From Variovorax paradoxus NBRC 15149 (GTDB taxonomy: Bacteria; Pseudomonadota; Gammaproteobacteria; Burkholderiales; Burkholderiaceae_C), in NCBI RefSeq assembly GCF_001591365.1, contig NZ_BCUT01000001.1, positions 3,100,001-3,164,000 on the forward strand: a stretch of DNA of 64,000 nucleotides. The letters are read 5' to 3'. The notes under the pieces are model-generated. The model worked only from the letters and a program-made list of their open reading frames with translations. It was not told the DNA's origin and searched no databases. Shown here piece after piece: positions 34,845 through 44,151 of the stretch (its first letter is position 1; every line of letters begins with the position of its first letter). The position numbers and the translations under genes are program-made.

Positions 34845-35888
34845 TCAGCCTGGGAAATTTTCGGGGATCTTGGCCTTGCCGCGCGCCTCGGCGGCCGAAA
34901 TGGCATTGCGGCGCACGAGGTCGGTCAGGTTCTGGTCCAGCGTCTGCATGCCCGCGCCCTGGCCGGTCTGGATGGCCGAATACATCTGCGCCACCTTGGC
35001 CTCGCGGATCAGGTTGCGGATCGCCGGCGTGCCCAGCATGATCTCGTGCGCCGCCACGCGGCCCTGGCCGTCCTTGGTCTTGCACAGCGTCTGCGAGATC
35101 ACGGCCTGCAAGGATTCGGACAGCATGGCGCGGATCATTTCCTTTTCCTCGCCCGGGAACACGTCGATGATCCGGTCGATGGTCTTGGCGGCCGACGAGG
35201 TGTGCAGCGTGCCGAACACCAGGTGGCCCGTTTCGGCCGCGGTCATGGCCAGGCGAATGGTTTCCAGGTCGCGCAGCTCGCCCACCAGGATGGCGTCCGG
35301 GTCTTCGCGCAGCGCCGAGCGCAGCGCGTTGGAGAACGACAGCGTCATCGGCCCGACCTCGCGCTGGTTGATCAGGCACTTTTTCGATTCGTGCACGAAT
35401 TCGATCGGGTCTTCCACCGTGAGGATGTGGCCGTACTCGTTTTCGTTCAGGTAGTTGACCATCGCGGCCAGGGTGGTCGACTTGCCCGAGCCGGTGGGCC
35501 CGGTCACCAGCACCAGCCCGCGCGGCTTGAGCGCCAGTTCCGCGAAAATCTTGGGTGCGTTGAGCTGCTCCAGCGTGAGGATCTTCGAGGGAATGGTCCG
35601 GAACACCGCGGCCGCGCCGCGCGCCTGGTTGAAGGCATTCACGCGGAAGCGCGCGAGGCCGTCGATCTCGAACGAGAAGTCGACCTCCAGGAACTCTTCG
35701 TAGTGCTTGCGGTGCGTGTCGCTCATGATGTCGTACACCATGGCGTGCACCGACTTGTGGTCGAGCGCATCGACGTTGATGCGCCGCACGTCGCCGTGGA
35801 CGCGGATCATCGGCGGCAGGCCGGCCGACAAGTGCAGGTCGGAGGCTTTGTTCTTGACGCTGAATGCCAGCAGCTGGGTAATGTCCAC
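34845..35888 (-). CDS. pilT: Type IV pilus twitching motility ATPase PilT
   Basis: A 347-residue retraction ATPase with the classic start VDITQLLAFSVKNKASDLHL. Walker A is LVTGPTGSGKSTTLAAMVNY, the Asp box TVEDPIEFVHESKKCLINQR, Walker B ILVGELRDLETIRLAM and the His box GTLHTSSAAKTIDRIIDVFP. The AIRNLIREAKVAQMYSAIQT motif is the one required for retraction in PilT. GTG 35888 is the start: GAGGA lies about six bases upstream and the protein then aligns to the known N-terminus. It is divergent from yggS with 51 bp between starts. Confidence 0.97.
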   Translation of the reverse strand: MDITQLLAFSVKNKASDLHLSAGLPPMIRVHGDVRRINVDALDHKSVHAMVYDIMSDTHRKHYEEFLEVDFSFEIDGLARFRVNAFNQARGAAAVFRTIPSKILTLEQLNAPKIFAELALKPRGLVLVTGPTGSGKSTTLAAMVNYLNENEYGHILTVEDPIEFVHESKKCLINQREVGPMTLSFSNALRSALREDPDAILVGELRDLETIRLAMTAAETGHLVFGTLHTSSAAKTIDRIIDVFPGEEKEMIRAMLSESLQAVISQTLCKTKDGQGRVAAHEIMLGTPAIRNLIREAKVAQMYSAIQTGQGAGMQTLDQNLTDLVRRNAISAAEARGKAKIPENFPG

Positions 35889-35939
35889 GGGGGTCCTCGG
35901 CTCGAGTTCGGTGACGTTTTGATACGATTTTGGAAGATT

Positions 35940-36638
35940 ATGACGATGATTGGCGACGACCTCCAGCAAGTAAAGAACCGGATCGCAAAGGCCTGCGCCG
36001 AACATGGGCGCAACCCGGCCGATGTCCGGCTGCTGGCGGTGTCCAAGACCTTCGGGCCCGAGGCCGTGCGCGAGGCCCATGCGGCGGGCCAGCGGGCCTT
36101 CGGCGAGAACTACGTGCAGGAGGGGCTGGACAAGATCGCCGCGCTGTCGGACCTGCGCGCGGAGCTCGAATGGCACTGCATCGGCCCTCTGCAGAGCAAC
36201 AAGACGCGGCCCGTGGCCGAGCATTTCGACTGGGTGCACGGCATCGACCGGCTCAAGATTGCCGAGCGCCTTTCGGCGCAGCGGCCGGCGCATCTGCCGC
36301 CGCTTCAGGTGTGCCTGCAGGTCAATGTGGACGGCGGCGCCAACAAGTCCGGCGTGCCGCCCGAAGAGGCGCTGCCGCTCGCGCGCGCTGTGGCGGCGTT
36401 GCCACATCTGCGGCTGCGCGGGCTCATGGCCATTCCCGAACCGGCGCCGGATTTCGCCGCGCAGCGCGAACTGTGCCTGCGCGCCCGGGCCGTGTACGAC
36501 ACGATCTGCGATGCGGGCATCGAACTCGACACCCTTTCGCTCGGCATGAGCGCCGACCTCGAAGCAGCCGTGAGCGCCGGCAGCACGATGGTGCGCATCG
36601 GCACGGCGATCTTCGGCGGCCGGCCCAAGCCCGCCTGA
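35940..36638 (+). CDS. YggS-family PLP homeostasis protein
   Basis: A 232-residue fold-III PLP protein (PROSC/YggS). The PLP lysine is in LLAVSKTFGPEAVREAH. FGENYVQEGLDKIAAL, WHCIGPLQSNKTRPVAEHFD, LQVNVDGGANKSGVPPEEAL and LSLGMSADLEAAVSAGSTMV are all diagnostic. It buffers pyridoxal phosphate and affects amino- and keto-acid balance. ATG 35940 has GGAAG five bases upstream; ATG 35946 is a near alternative. As in many bacteria it sits beside pilT. Confidence 0.95.
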   Translation: MTMIGDDLQQVKNRIAKACAEHGRNPADVRLLAVSKTFGPEAVREAHAAGQRAFGENYVQEGLDKIAALSDLRAELEWHCIGPLQSNKTRPVAEHFDWVHGIDRLKIAERLSAQRPAHLPPLQVCLQVNVDGGANKSGVPPEEALPLARAVAALPHLRLRGLMAIPEPAPDFAAQRELCLRARAVYDTICDAGIELDTLSLGMSADLEAAVSAGSTMVRIGTAIFGGRPKPA

Positions 36639-36644
36639 AGGGCG

Positions 36645-37118
36645 CTAAACGGCCAGCGGCAGCCGCGCGCTGCTCTTGATTTCTTCCATCACCGCGTAGG
36701 TGCGGGTTTCGCGCACGCCCGGCAGTTGCCACAGCACCGTGCCCGCGAACTCGCGGTAGGCCGCCATGTCGGCCATGCGGGTCTTGAGCAGATAGTCGAA
36801 GCCGCCCGCGACCATGTGGCATTCCATGATCTCGTCGCGCACCTGCACCGCGGCCTTGAATTGGTCGAACACGTTGGGCGTGGTGCGGTCGAGCAGGATC
36901 TCGACGAATACCGTGAGCCCGCGCCCGAGCTTGTGCGGATCGAGCCGCGCCTCGTAGCCCTGGATGAAACCCTCGCGCGTGAGCCGCTGCACCCGCGCCA
37001 GCACGGCGGTGGGCGAGAGCGCCACCATCTCGGCCAGCTTGAGGTTGGTGATGCGGCCGTCTTCCTGAAGAATCTTCAGCAGCCGGAGATCGATGCGATC
37101 CAGATCCAGGTCGGGCAT
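36645..37118 (-). CDS. Lrp/AsnC-family regulator (probable proline-responsive activator of putA)
   Basis: A 157-residue Lrp protein. The HTH is LRLLKILQEDGRITNLKLAE, ALSPTAVLARVQRL. The RAM effector domain contains GYEARLDPHKLGRGLTVFVE, CHMVAGGFDYLLKTRMADMA and LPGVRETRTYAVMEEIKS. It is divergent from putA across an 88-bp AT-rich spacer with a perfect palindrome. This PutA lacks its own DNA-binding domain, so an Lrp-type PutR role (activation with proline) is the likely job. It converges with yggS. Confidence 0.92.
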   Translation of the reverse strand: MPDLDLDRIDLRLLKILQEDGRITNLKLAEMVALSPTAVLARVQRLTREGFIQGYEARLDPHKLGRGLTVFVEILLDRTTPNVFDQFKAAVQVRDEIMECHMVAGGFDYLLKTRMADMAAYREFAGTVLWQLPGVRETRTYAVMEEIKSSARLPLAV

Positions 37119-37164
37119 TGGTGGATTATCCGGTTGAGCTCATATTTTTTGGCAAAAGATTCGG

Positions 37165-37185
37165 CCTATATCCAAAGACTATAGG
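37165..37185. promoter_or_regulatory. Palindrome in the lrp-putA spacer
   Basis: A perfect CCTATA-N9-TATAGG palindrome lies 21 bp upstream of the putA start, in an AT-rich spacer otherwise unlike the surrounding high-GC DNA. A second, overlapping repeat TATCC...GGATA (37169-37190) uses the same bases. It is a candidate Lrp-type operator. Confidence 0.6.
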
Positions 37186-37206
37186 GGATAGAACCAAGGA
37201 ACTGCC

Positions 37207-40188
37207 ATGCACCTGCCCATCCCTTACCGCCCTGAAGCCGATGTCGTCTCGCACCGGCTCGCCTCGCTCGAAGGCGCGCTCGACTGGCGCGCCGCGGCCG
37301 CCGCCGCCACGCCCTGGGTGGAGGCGGTGCGCCGCCATCCGCCGCCGTTCTGGGCCATGGAAAGCCTGCTGCGCGAGTACCCGATCTCCAGCGCCGAGGG
37401 CCTTGCGCTGATGCGCCTGGCCGAGGCGCTGCTTCGCGTGCCCGACGCCGCCACGGCCATCGCGCTCACGGCCGACCAATTGGGCCGGGCTGATTTCGAG
37501 GGCACGGCCGATTCCACGCTGTCGCGGCTGTCGTCCGCCGCCATCGCGATGTCGAAGAAATTCCTGCCCGAAGGCGACCATCCGCCCGGCCTCATGGCCA
37601 AGCTCGGCTCCCGCACGGTGGTGGCCGCCACGCTGCGCGCGGTGCAATTGCTGGGGCGCCAGTTCGTGCTCGGACAGACCATCGTCGAAGCCATGGACGA
37701 GGCCCGCTCGGCGCATCGCCGGCAGGGCGCGCTGCGCTTCAGCTACGACATGCTCGGCGAAGGCGCGCGCACCGACGCCGATGCGCTGCGCTACCTCGAG
37801 AGCTACACGCAGGCCATCGGCGCCATTGCGGCCGGTGCCGATGCGGCGCGCGGGCCCGAGCACAACGACGGCATCTCCATCAAGCTCAGCGCGCTGCATC
37901 CGCGCTACGAGGACGCGCAGCGCGAGCGCGTGATGCGCGAGCTGGTGCCGCGCGTGTGGCAGCTGTGCGAGCTGGCGGCCGATGCCGGCCTCAACCTCAC
38001 CATCGACGCCGAAGAAGTGGACCGGCTCGAGCTGTCGCTCGACGTGTTCGAGGCGCTGGCCGCGCGCGTGGCCGCCGAACGGCCGCAATGGCGCGGCTTC
38101 GGCTTGGCGCTGCAGGCCTACCAGACGCGCGCGCTCGAATTGATTGCGCACGTCACGGCGGTGGCGCGCCGGCACAAGCTGCGGCTGATGTGCCGCCTCG
38201 TGAAGGGCGCCTACTGGGACGCCGAGATCAAGCGGGCCCAGGAACTCGGCCTGCCGCACTACCCGGTCTTCACGCACAAGCACCACAGCGACGTGAGCTA
38301 CCTGGCTTGCGCGCGTGCGCTGCTGTCGGCGCCCGATGCGGTCTATCCGCAGTTCGCCACCCACAACGCGGGCACCATCGCCGCCATCCTGCAGATGGCC
38401 GAGGCGGCCGGCGCGCCCTTCGAGCTGCAGCGTCTGCATGGCATGGGCGAGGGCGTCTACCGCGAAGTGATGAAGAGCACCACAGCGCCGGTGCGCGTGT
38501 ACGCCCCGGTGGGCCAGCACAAGGACCTGCTCGCCTACCTCGTGCGGCGCCTCTTGGAAAACGGCGCCAACTCGTCCTTCGTGAACCAGCTCGGCGACGA
38601 GCAGGTGGACATCGGCGAGCTGCTGATGTCGCCGCTCTGGCTCGAGGAGGCGAACCCCGCCCTGCCGCTGCCGCCCGCGCTCTACGGCCCGCCGCCGGCG
38701 CGGCGCAACAGCAAAGGCATCGACCTTGCCGTCGAGCCGATGCGCGCGCCGCTGCTGGCCGCGCTGGAGACCACGGCGGTGCCGCATGTCGAATTGTTCG
38801 ATGCCGCCAGCGCGCCCAAGGCCGTGGCCGCCAGCGCTGCCGCTTTCCGCAGCTGGCGCAAGACGCCGGTCGAGGCGCGCGCCGCCATGCTGCGCGAGGC
38901 CGCCGACGCGCTGCAACGCGAGCTGCCGCGCTTCTGCGCGCTGCTGGTCAAGGAGGCCTTCAAGACCTGGGGCGACGCGGTGGCCGAAGTGCGCGAGGCT
39001 GTCGACTTCCTGCGCTACTACGCCGACGAGGCCGAACGCATCATGCAGCCGGTGGCGCTGCCCGGCCCGACGGGCGAGAGCAACGAACTGCGGCTCACGG
39101 CGCGCGGCCCCTGGGTGTGCATCAGCCCGTGGAATTTTCCGCTCGCGATCTTCGCGGGCCAGGTGGCGGCGGCGCTCGCCACCGGCAACACGGTGCTCGC
39201 CAAGCCGGCCGAGCAGACGCCGGCCATCGCGCTCGAAGCCGTGAAGCTGCTGCACGCCGCGGGCGTGCCGGCCGATGCGCTGCAGCTGCTGCATGGCCCC
39301 GGCGAAACCGTGGGCGCCGCGCTGGTGGCGGCGCCGGGCGTGGCGGGCGTGGTGTTCACCGGTTCGACCCAGGTGGCGCGCATCATCCACCGTGCGCTTG
39401 CGGCCAAGGACGGCCCGATCGTGCCGCTGATCGCCGAGACCGGCGGCATCAACGCGATGCTGGTCGATTCGAGCGCGCTGCCCGAGCAGGTGGTCGACGC
39501 CGTGGTGCAGAGCGCATTCCGCTCGGCCGGCCAGCGCTGCTCGGCCTTGCGCCTGCTGGTGCTGCACGAGGGCATTGCCGATGCGGTGATCGAGATGATC
39601 CGCGGCGCGGCCGGGGAGCTGGCCGCCGGCGACCCGGCGCTGCTTTCGACCGACGTGGGGCCGGTGATCGACGGCGAGGCGGCCGACAACATCCGGCGCC
39701 ACCTGAAGCGGCTGGATTCGGAAGCGAAGCGGCTGCTCGCGCCGGCTTCTTCTTCTTCTACTTCAACCGAGGGCAACCTGATCGCGCCGCAGGCCTACGA
39801 GGTGCCCTCGATCGACAGCGTGACCAGCGAGATCTTCGGGCCGGTGCTGCAGATCGCGCGCTGGGGCTCGGGCGCGCTGCGCGATCCCGCCGAGGTGATC
39901 GATCGCATCAACGCGCTCGGCTACGGCCTCACGCTCGGCATCCAGACCCGCATCGACTCGCGTGCGCAGGCACTCGCGGCGCGGGCGCACGTGGGCAACA
40001 TCTACGTGAACCGCAACATCATCGGCGCGGTGGTCGGCGTGCAGCCCTTCGGCGGCGAGGGGCTGAGCGGCACCGGACCCAAGGCCGGCGGGCCGCACTA
40101 CCTTTACCGCTTCTGTGCCGAGCAGACGGTCACGGTCAACACCACGGCGGCCGGCGGCAACGCGGCGCTGCTGAGCGCGGTGGCCTGA
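37207..40188 (+). CDS. putA: Bifunctional proline dehydrogenase / glutamate-semialdehyde dehydrogenase PutA (short, type A)
   Basis: A 993-residue enzyme converting proline to glutamate. The PRODH barrel (about 60-480) has MCRLVKGAYWDAEIKRAQEL and RLHGMGEGVYREV. The ALDH domain (about 500-993) has WNFPLAIFAGQVAAALATGN, the Glu in LIAETGGINAML and the catalytic Cys in RSAGQRCSALRLL. It ends in the normal GLSGTGPKAGGPHYL region. There is no ribbon-helix-helix domain at the N-terminus and no extra C-terminal domain, so it is not a repressor, unlike E. coli PutA. ATG 37207 follows AAGGAACTGCC. The divergent Lrp gene presumably regulates it. FAD and NAD are the cofactors. Confidence 0.97.
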   Translation: MHLPIPYRPEADVVSHRLASLEGALDWRAAAAAATPWVEAVRRHPPPFWAMESLLREYPISSAEGLALMRLAEALLRVPDAATAIALTADQLGRADFEGTADSTLSRLSSAAIAMSKKFLPEGDHPPGLMAKLGSRTVVAATLRAVQLLGRQFVLGQTIVEAMDEARSAHRRQGALRFSYDMLGEGARTDADALRYLESYTQAIGAIAAGADAARGPEHNDGISIKLSALHPRYEDAQRERVMRELVPRVWQLCELAADAGLNLTIDAEEVDRLELSLDVFEALAARVAAERPQWRGFGLALQAYQTRALELIAHVTAVARRHKLRLMCRLVKGAYWDAEIKRAQELGLPHYPVFTHKHHSDVSYLACARALLSAPDAVYPQFATHNAGTIAAILQMAEAAGAPFELQRLHGMGEGVYREVMKSTTAPVRVYAPVGQHKDLLAYLVRRLLENGANSSFVNQLGDEQVDIGELLMSPLWLEEANPALPLPPALYGPPPARRNSKGIDLAVEPMRAPLLAALETTAVPHVELFDAASAPKAVAASAAAFRSWRKTPVEARAAMLREAADALQRELPRFCALLVKEAFKTWGDAVAEVREAVDFLRYYADEAERIMQPVALPGPTGESNELRLTARGPWVCISPWNFPLAIFAGQVAAALATGNTVLAKPAEQTPAIALEAVKLLHAAGVPADALQLLHGPGETVGAALVAAPGVAGVVFTGSTQVARIIHRALAAKDGPIVPLIAETGGINAMLVDSSALPEQVVDAVVQSAFRSAGQRCSALRLLVLHEGIADAVIEMIRGAAGELAAGDPALLSTDVGPVIDGEAADNIRRHLKRLDSEAKRLLAPASSSSTSTEGNLIAPQAYEVPSIDSVTSEIFGPVLQIARWGSGALRDPAEVIDRINALGYGLTLGIQTRIDSRAQALAARAHVGNIYVNRNIIGAVVGVQPFGGEGLSGTGPKAGGPHYLYRFCAEQTVTVNTTAAGGNAALLSAVA

Positions 40189-40213
40189 GGGGCAGGGGCC
40201 CGTTCGTCTTCTT

Positions 40214-40675
40214 TCAACGCAGGGAATGGCCGTCTTCTTCCGCGCGTGCGGACGATGACCGGCTGTTGAACTGGTCGATCAGCGCGCCGTAGGCCGGGCT
40301 GGTGCGCAGCCGCGCATATTCGGCGGCCGCCTGCCGGTAGGCGGGGCTCGACGGATCGGCACCCGCTTCGCCGTGCTGCCGCGCGGCCAGGCCCGAGCGG
40401 ATCCACAGCTGCGTGTCCGCCGCCACGGCCGCGCGGCTGTTGGCCGACACCCGCGGCTCGGGCTGCGGCGAGCCTTCGGCATAGCCTTGCGTGGGCGCGC
40501 CCGCGAACCACTGCCGCGCGTCGGCCGAGACGGCGGCGCGCGTGGTGGAGGAGGCGAACGGCACGGGCCGCGGATCGCCCTCCGCATAGTTGCCGGCAAG
40601 GCTCGGCGCGGCGGCCAGGCCCAGCAGCGACGAGACGGCGGCCGTGGCCAGGAGGCGGGTGCAAGAGCGGGTCAT
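40214..40675 (-). CDS. Secreted DUF4148-like protein with internal duplication
   Basis: A 153-residue exported protein. The signal peptide (about 1-28) ends LAAAPSLAG. It contains two related blocks, YAEGDPRPVPFASSTTRAAV followed by SADARQW (about 30-57) and YAEGSPQPEPRVSANSRAAV followed by AADTQLW (about 65-91). Then comes AYRQAAAEYARLRTSPAYGA. Such small periplasmic DUF4148-like proteins are common in Burkholderiales and have no known function. It converges with putA at a 25-bp gap and is divergent from gdhA with about 200 bp between starts. Confidence 0.8.
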   Translation of the reverse strand: MTRSCTRLLATAAVSSLLGLAAAPSLAGNYAEGDPRPVPFASSTTRAAVSADARQWFAGAPTQGYAEGSPQPEPRVSANSRAAVAADTQLWIRSGLAARQHGEAGADPSSPAYRQAAAEYARLRTSPAYGALIDQFNSRSSSARAEEDGHSLR

Positions 40676-40876
40676 GGAATCGGTCCTTTCGATCGGTGGT
40701 TGGCAGCCCCCACTCTAGGAACCGCAGTTCGGCGGCCGATGACCCGGCGATGACCGTTTTGTCATGCTCGGCCAAACCTCTCTTGCATAACCGCCATCGC
40801 GGCGCGCATAAGACATGGCGCGGCGGGCGCGAGAGGTCTATCGTTGCGGCCATCCATTCCAACCAAGGGATCTCCC

Positions 40877-42148
40877 ATGAGTGAAAAGCTCTCCTTCGTC
40901 AATCCGACCGCCAACAGCCCCTGGGGCACCTACCTTTCGCAGGTCGACCGCGTGGTGCCGTACCTCGGCCCGCTGGCCCGCTGGGTCGAGACGCTCAAGC
41001 GCCCCAAGCGCGCGCTGATCGTGGACGTGCCGATCGAGATGGACGACGGCACCATCGCCCACTTCGAGGGCTACCGCGTGCAGCACAACATGAGCCGCGG
41101 CCCGGGCAAGGGCGGCGTGCGCTTCCACCCCGACGTCACGCTGGAAGAAGTGATGGCGCTGTCGGCCTGGATGACCATCAAGACCGCCGCCGTCAACCTG
41201 CCGTACGGCGGCGCCAAGGGCGGCATCCGCGTCGACCCGAAGAAGCTTTCGCTGCAGGAGCTGGAGAAGGTCACGCGCCGCTACACCAGCGAGATCGGCA
41301 TCATCATCGGCCCGCACACCGACATTCCCGCGCCCGACGTCAACACCAACGCCCAGATCATGGCGTGGATGATGGACACCTACTCGATGAACGTCGGCGG
41401 CACCGCCACCGGCGTGGTCACGGGCAAGCCGCTGCACCTGGGCGGCTCGCTGGGCCGCGTCAAGGCCACCGGGCGCGGCGTGTTCGTCACCGGCCGCGAA
41501 GCGGCGCGCCGCCTGGGGCTGGACCTGCGCGGCGCGCGCATCGCGGTGCAGGGCTTCGGCAACGTGGGCTCGGTCGCGGCCGAACTCTTTGCCGAGGCGG
41601 GTGCCAAGATCGTCGCGGTGCAGGACCACACCGGCACCATCGTCAACAGCAACGGCCTCGACCTTGCGACGCTGATCCCGGTGGCCAACAAGGAAGGCGT
41701 CGTCGCCTTCAAGGGCGGCGACGTGGTGCCCAACGAAGCCTTCTGGGACGTGGCCTGCGACATCCTGATTCCCGCGGCGCTCGAAGGCCAGATCACCGCC
41801 GAACGCGCGCAGAAGACCAGCGCCAAGCTGGTGCTCGAAGGCGCCAACGGCCCCACGGTGCCCACGGCCGACGACATCCTGGCCGAGCGCGGCGTGCTGG
41901 TGGTGCCCGACGTGATCTGCAACGCCGGCGGCGTGACGGTCTCGTACTTCGAATGGGTGCAGGACTTTTCGTCCTTCTTCTGGGACGAGGACGAGATCAA
42001 CGTGCGCCTGGACCGCATCATGATGAAGGCGCTCAACCAGATCTGGGACACGGCCGACAGGCACAAGATCACGCTGCGCACGGCGACCTACGCGGTGGCC
42101 TGCGAGCGCATCCTGATGGCCCGTCAAGAGCGCGGCCTGTACCCCTGA
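40877..42148 (+). CDS. gdhA: Glu/Leu/Phe/Val dehydrogenase (glutamate dehydrogenase)
   Basis: A 423-residue amino-acid dehydrogenase. The substrate-binding Lys blocks are [15 protein letters not shown] and [18 protein letters not shown], and the catalytic Asp is in [16 protein letters not shown]. The dinucleotide motif is [24 protein letters not shown] and the hexamer-type length fit glutamate dehydrogenase, interconverting glutamate and 2-oxoglutarate. ATG 40877 has AAGGGA just upstream; the frame opens earlier, at 40844. With putA nearby, proline nitrogen and carbon can pass through glutamate to the TCA cycle. Confidence 0.95.
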   Translation: MSEKLSFVNPTANSPWGTYLSQVDRVVPYLGPLARWVETLKRPKRALIVDVPIEMDDGTIAHFEGYRVQHNMSRGPGKGGVRFHPDVTLEEVMALSAWMTIKTAAVNLPYGGAKGGIRVDPKKLSLQELEKVTRRYTSEIGIIIGPHTDIPAPDVNTNAQIMAWMMDTYSMNVGGTATGVVTGKPLHLGGSLGRVKATGRGVFVTGREAARRLGLDLRGARIAVQGFGNVGSVAAELFAEAGAKIVAVQDHTGTIVNSNGLDLATLIPVANKEGVVAFKGGDVVPNEAFWDVACDILIPAALEGQITAERAQKTSAKLVLEGANGPTVPTADDILAERGVLVVPDVICNAGGVTVSYFEWVQDFSSFFWDEDEINVRLDRIMMKALNQIWDTADRHKITLRTATYAVACERILMARQERGLYP

Positions 42149-42179
42149 TCCGCTGAAGCCAAGGTTGTACGCTCGGGGG

Positions 42180-42833
42180 ATGAGCATCTCTCCCGAGCAA
42201 CAACTTCCGTCCATTCCCGAAGACGCCCTCGCGCGCCTGCAGGCCCTGATGGCCGACGGGCGGCGCAAGCTGCTGGGGCTCGTCGGTGCGCCCGGCGCGG
42301 GCAAGTCCACGCTCGCGCTGGCGCTGCTGCGGGCCGTGGGCGCCGGGCGCGCGCAGGTCGTGCCGATGGACGGCTTCCACCTGGCCAACGTCGAGCTGCA
42401 GCGGCTCGGCCGCGCCGGCCGCAAGGGCGCCCCCGACACCTTCGACAGCGCCGGCTACGTGGCGCTGCTGCAGCGGCTGCGCGAGCAGGGCCCGGACGAC
42501 CCGATCGTCTATGCGCCCGAATTCCGCCGCGAGATCGAGGAGCCGATCGCCGGCGCCATCGCGGTGCTGCCTTCGACGCAACTGATCATCACCGAAGGCA
42601 ACTATCTTCTGCACGACGACGGCCCCTGGGCCGGCGCGGCGGCCATGCTCGACGAGGCCTGGTACGTCGACATCGACGACGCCGTGCGCGAGGAGCGTTT
42701 GCTGAAGCGCCACCAGCAGTTCGGCCGCAGCGCCGAGGCCGCGCGCGACTGGGTGGCCGGCACCGATGCACCCAACGCGCGCCTGATTGCCGCCACGCGC
42801 GGGCGGGCGCACCACGTGTTGCACTGGTCCTGA
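42180..42833 (+). CDS. Nucleoside/nucleotide kinase family protein (uridine kinase/FrcK-like P-loop)
   Basis: A 217-residue P-loop kinase. Walker A is LLGLVGAPGAGKSTLALALL (about residues 36-55). The acceptor region is VVPMDGFHLANVELQRLGR, which resembles the uridine kinase/pantothenate kinase DGFH motif. Further blocks are YAPEFRREIEEPIAGAIAVL, LIITEGNYLL and the lid HQQFGRSAEAARDWV. Members phosphorylate small molecules such as sugars or nucleosides, and the substrate is not evident. It follows gdhA by 31 bp and may be co-transcribed. Confidence 0.88.
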   Translation: MSISPEQQLPSIPEDALARLQALMADGRRKLLGLVGAPGAGKSTLALALLRAVGAGRAQVVPMDGFHLANVELQRLGRAGRKGAPDTFDSAGYVALLQRLREQGPDDPIVYAPEFRREIEEPIAGAIAVLPSTQLIITEGNYLLHDDGPWAGAAAMLDEAWYVDIDDAVREERLLKRHQQFGRSAEAARDWVAGTDAPNARLIAATRGRAHHVLHWS

Positions 42834-42916
42834 AAATTCGCGCCGCCGGGGAACACCGGCGCCCGGGCATGCTCGAAGCTTCGCCGGCGGACACGCCGGT
42901 TAGGATTCGCCGCTCC

Positions 42917-43609
42917 ATGACCATGCCTCCCCTTTCCACTTCGGTTCTTTCCGTCCTTCGCACGCCCGTTCTGGTCCTCGGCCTCGCGTCCCTGCTGGTG
43001 CTCGCCGGCTGCGGCAGCAATGGCGGCACGCGCCGCGTGTCGTACGAGACCGAGGAGTTCGACTCCACCACCACCCACACGCGCACCTACGCCGCCACCG
43101 AAGCCCAGACCTGCGAAGCCGCGCGCCGTGCGCTGCTGAGCCAGGGCTACATGATCAGCGCGGCCAACGCCGACCTGGTGACCGGGCGCAAGAGCTTCCA
43201 GCCGGCGTCCGAGGTGCATGTGGAGGTCGAGTTCCGCGTGGTGTGCGCACGCGAGGGCGGCAAGGCCGGCAAGCGCAGCACCGTGGCCTTCGCGACCGCG
43301 CTGCAGGACCGCTACGGCATCAAGAAGGTCAACAACTCGGCCAGCGTGGGCGTGGGCGCCTTCGGCTCGCTCTCGCTGCCCTTTGCCGGCAGCGACGACG
43401 CGATGGTCAAGGTGGCCAGCGAAACGCTCACCGACGAGCTGTTCTACGACCGCTTCTTCGCGCTGCTCGACCGTTTTCTCGAAGGCCAGGGCGGCGAAGA
43501 GCCCGACGTGCCGAGCGTGGCGCCCGAGGCGCCGCGGCCCGCCGCGCCGCTGAACCCTGCGGCGCCGGCCACCACCTTTCCCGTGAAGCCGGTGCCGAAT
43601 CCGGGCTGA
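42917..43609 (+). CDS. DUF2242 family lipoprotein
   Basis: A 230-residue lipoprotein. The lipobox is LVLAGC (Cys near residue 32). The body contains EEFDSTTTHTRTYAATEAQT, CEAARRALLSQGYMISAANA, GRKSFQPASEVHVEVEFRVV and ELFYDRFFALLDRFL. These match the DUF2242 family as I recall it, which is restricted mainly to beta-proteobacteria and of unknown function. The last 40 residues are Pro/Ala-rich. ATG 42917 gives a normal lipoprotein signal. Confidence 0.83.
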   Translation: MTMPPLSTSVLSVLRTPVLVLGLASLLVLAGCGSNGGTRRVSYETEEFDSTTTHTRTYAATEAQTCEAARRALLSQGYMISAANADLVTGRKSFQPASEVHVEVEFRVVCAREGGKAGKRSTVAFATALQDRYGIKKVNNSASVGVGAFGSLSLPFAGSDDAMVKVASETLTDELFYDRFFALLDRFLEGQGGEEPDVPSVAPEAPRPAAPLNPAAPATTFPVKPVPNPG

Positions 43610-43659
43610 GCGTCCTGCGGCCGCCGCGCCAGATAGCAAGATGCGTCTTACAATCTGGC

Positions 43660-44151
43660 ATGGCTTCCAACCTCGACTCCGCCGACGCGCTGCAGTGCGC
43701 CGCGCGCCTGCGCACCGCGGTGTCGCAGTTCTCGCGCCAGCTGCGCAGCGGCCCGGCCGCGCCCGACGGCCCGAGCGTGGCCAAGCTCAGCGTGCTGGGC
43801 CAGCTGCACCGGCACGGGCCGTGCACGCCCACCGCGCTCGCGGCGCATGAACGCGTCAAGCTCCAATCGCTGACCCGGCTGCTGGCCGAACTGGAAGCCG
43901 AGGGCTGGATCGGCCGCGCGCCGCATGCCACCGACGGGCGCCAGTGGCTGCTGTCGCTCACGCCCGAGGGCCTGCGCCGGCTCAAGGCGCTGATGCGCTC
44001 GCGCGAGGCCGCCCTGGCCCGCGCCATCGGCGCCACACTGGGCGCCGAACAGCGCGCGCTGCTGTTGCAGGCCTGCGGGCTGCTCGACCGCATCGCCGGC
44101 GCACTCGAAGAGGGCGGCGAGTCCTCGACGGGCGCGGCGCGGCCGCGATGA
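43660..44151 (+). CDS. MarR-family transcriptional regulator
   Basis: A 163-residue MarR protein. The winged HTH contains SVAKLSVLGQLHRHGPCTPT, ALAAHERVKLQSLTRLLAEL and the wing GRAPHATDGRQWLLSLTPEG. The stop overlaps the start of the FUSC-type exporter (ATGA), so the two are co-translated and the regulator probably controls the exporter. The ligand is unknown. A weak ribosome site precedes ATG 43660. Confidence 0.9.
   Translation: MASNLDSADALQCAARLRTAVSQFSRQLRSGPAAPDGPSVAKLSVLGQLHRHGPCTPTALAAHERVKLQSLTRLLAELEAEGWIGRAPHATDGRQWLLSLTPEGLRRLKALMRSREAALARAIGATLGAEQRALLLQACGLLDRIAGALEEGGESSTGAARPR

Noticed and set aside
33624..36638. Long plus-strand frame reading through pilU and pilT into yggS
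   Set aside because: Only the last 232 residues (from 35940) are the real YggS protein; the rest is antisense to two well-conserved pilus ATPases.
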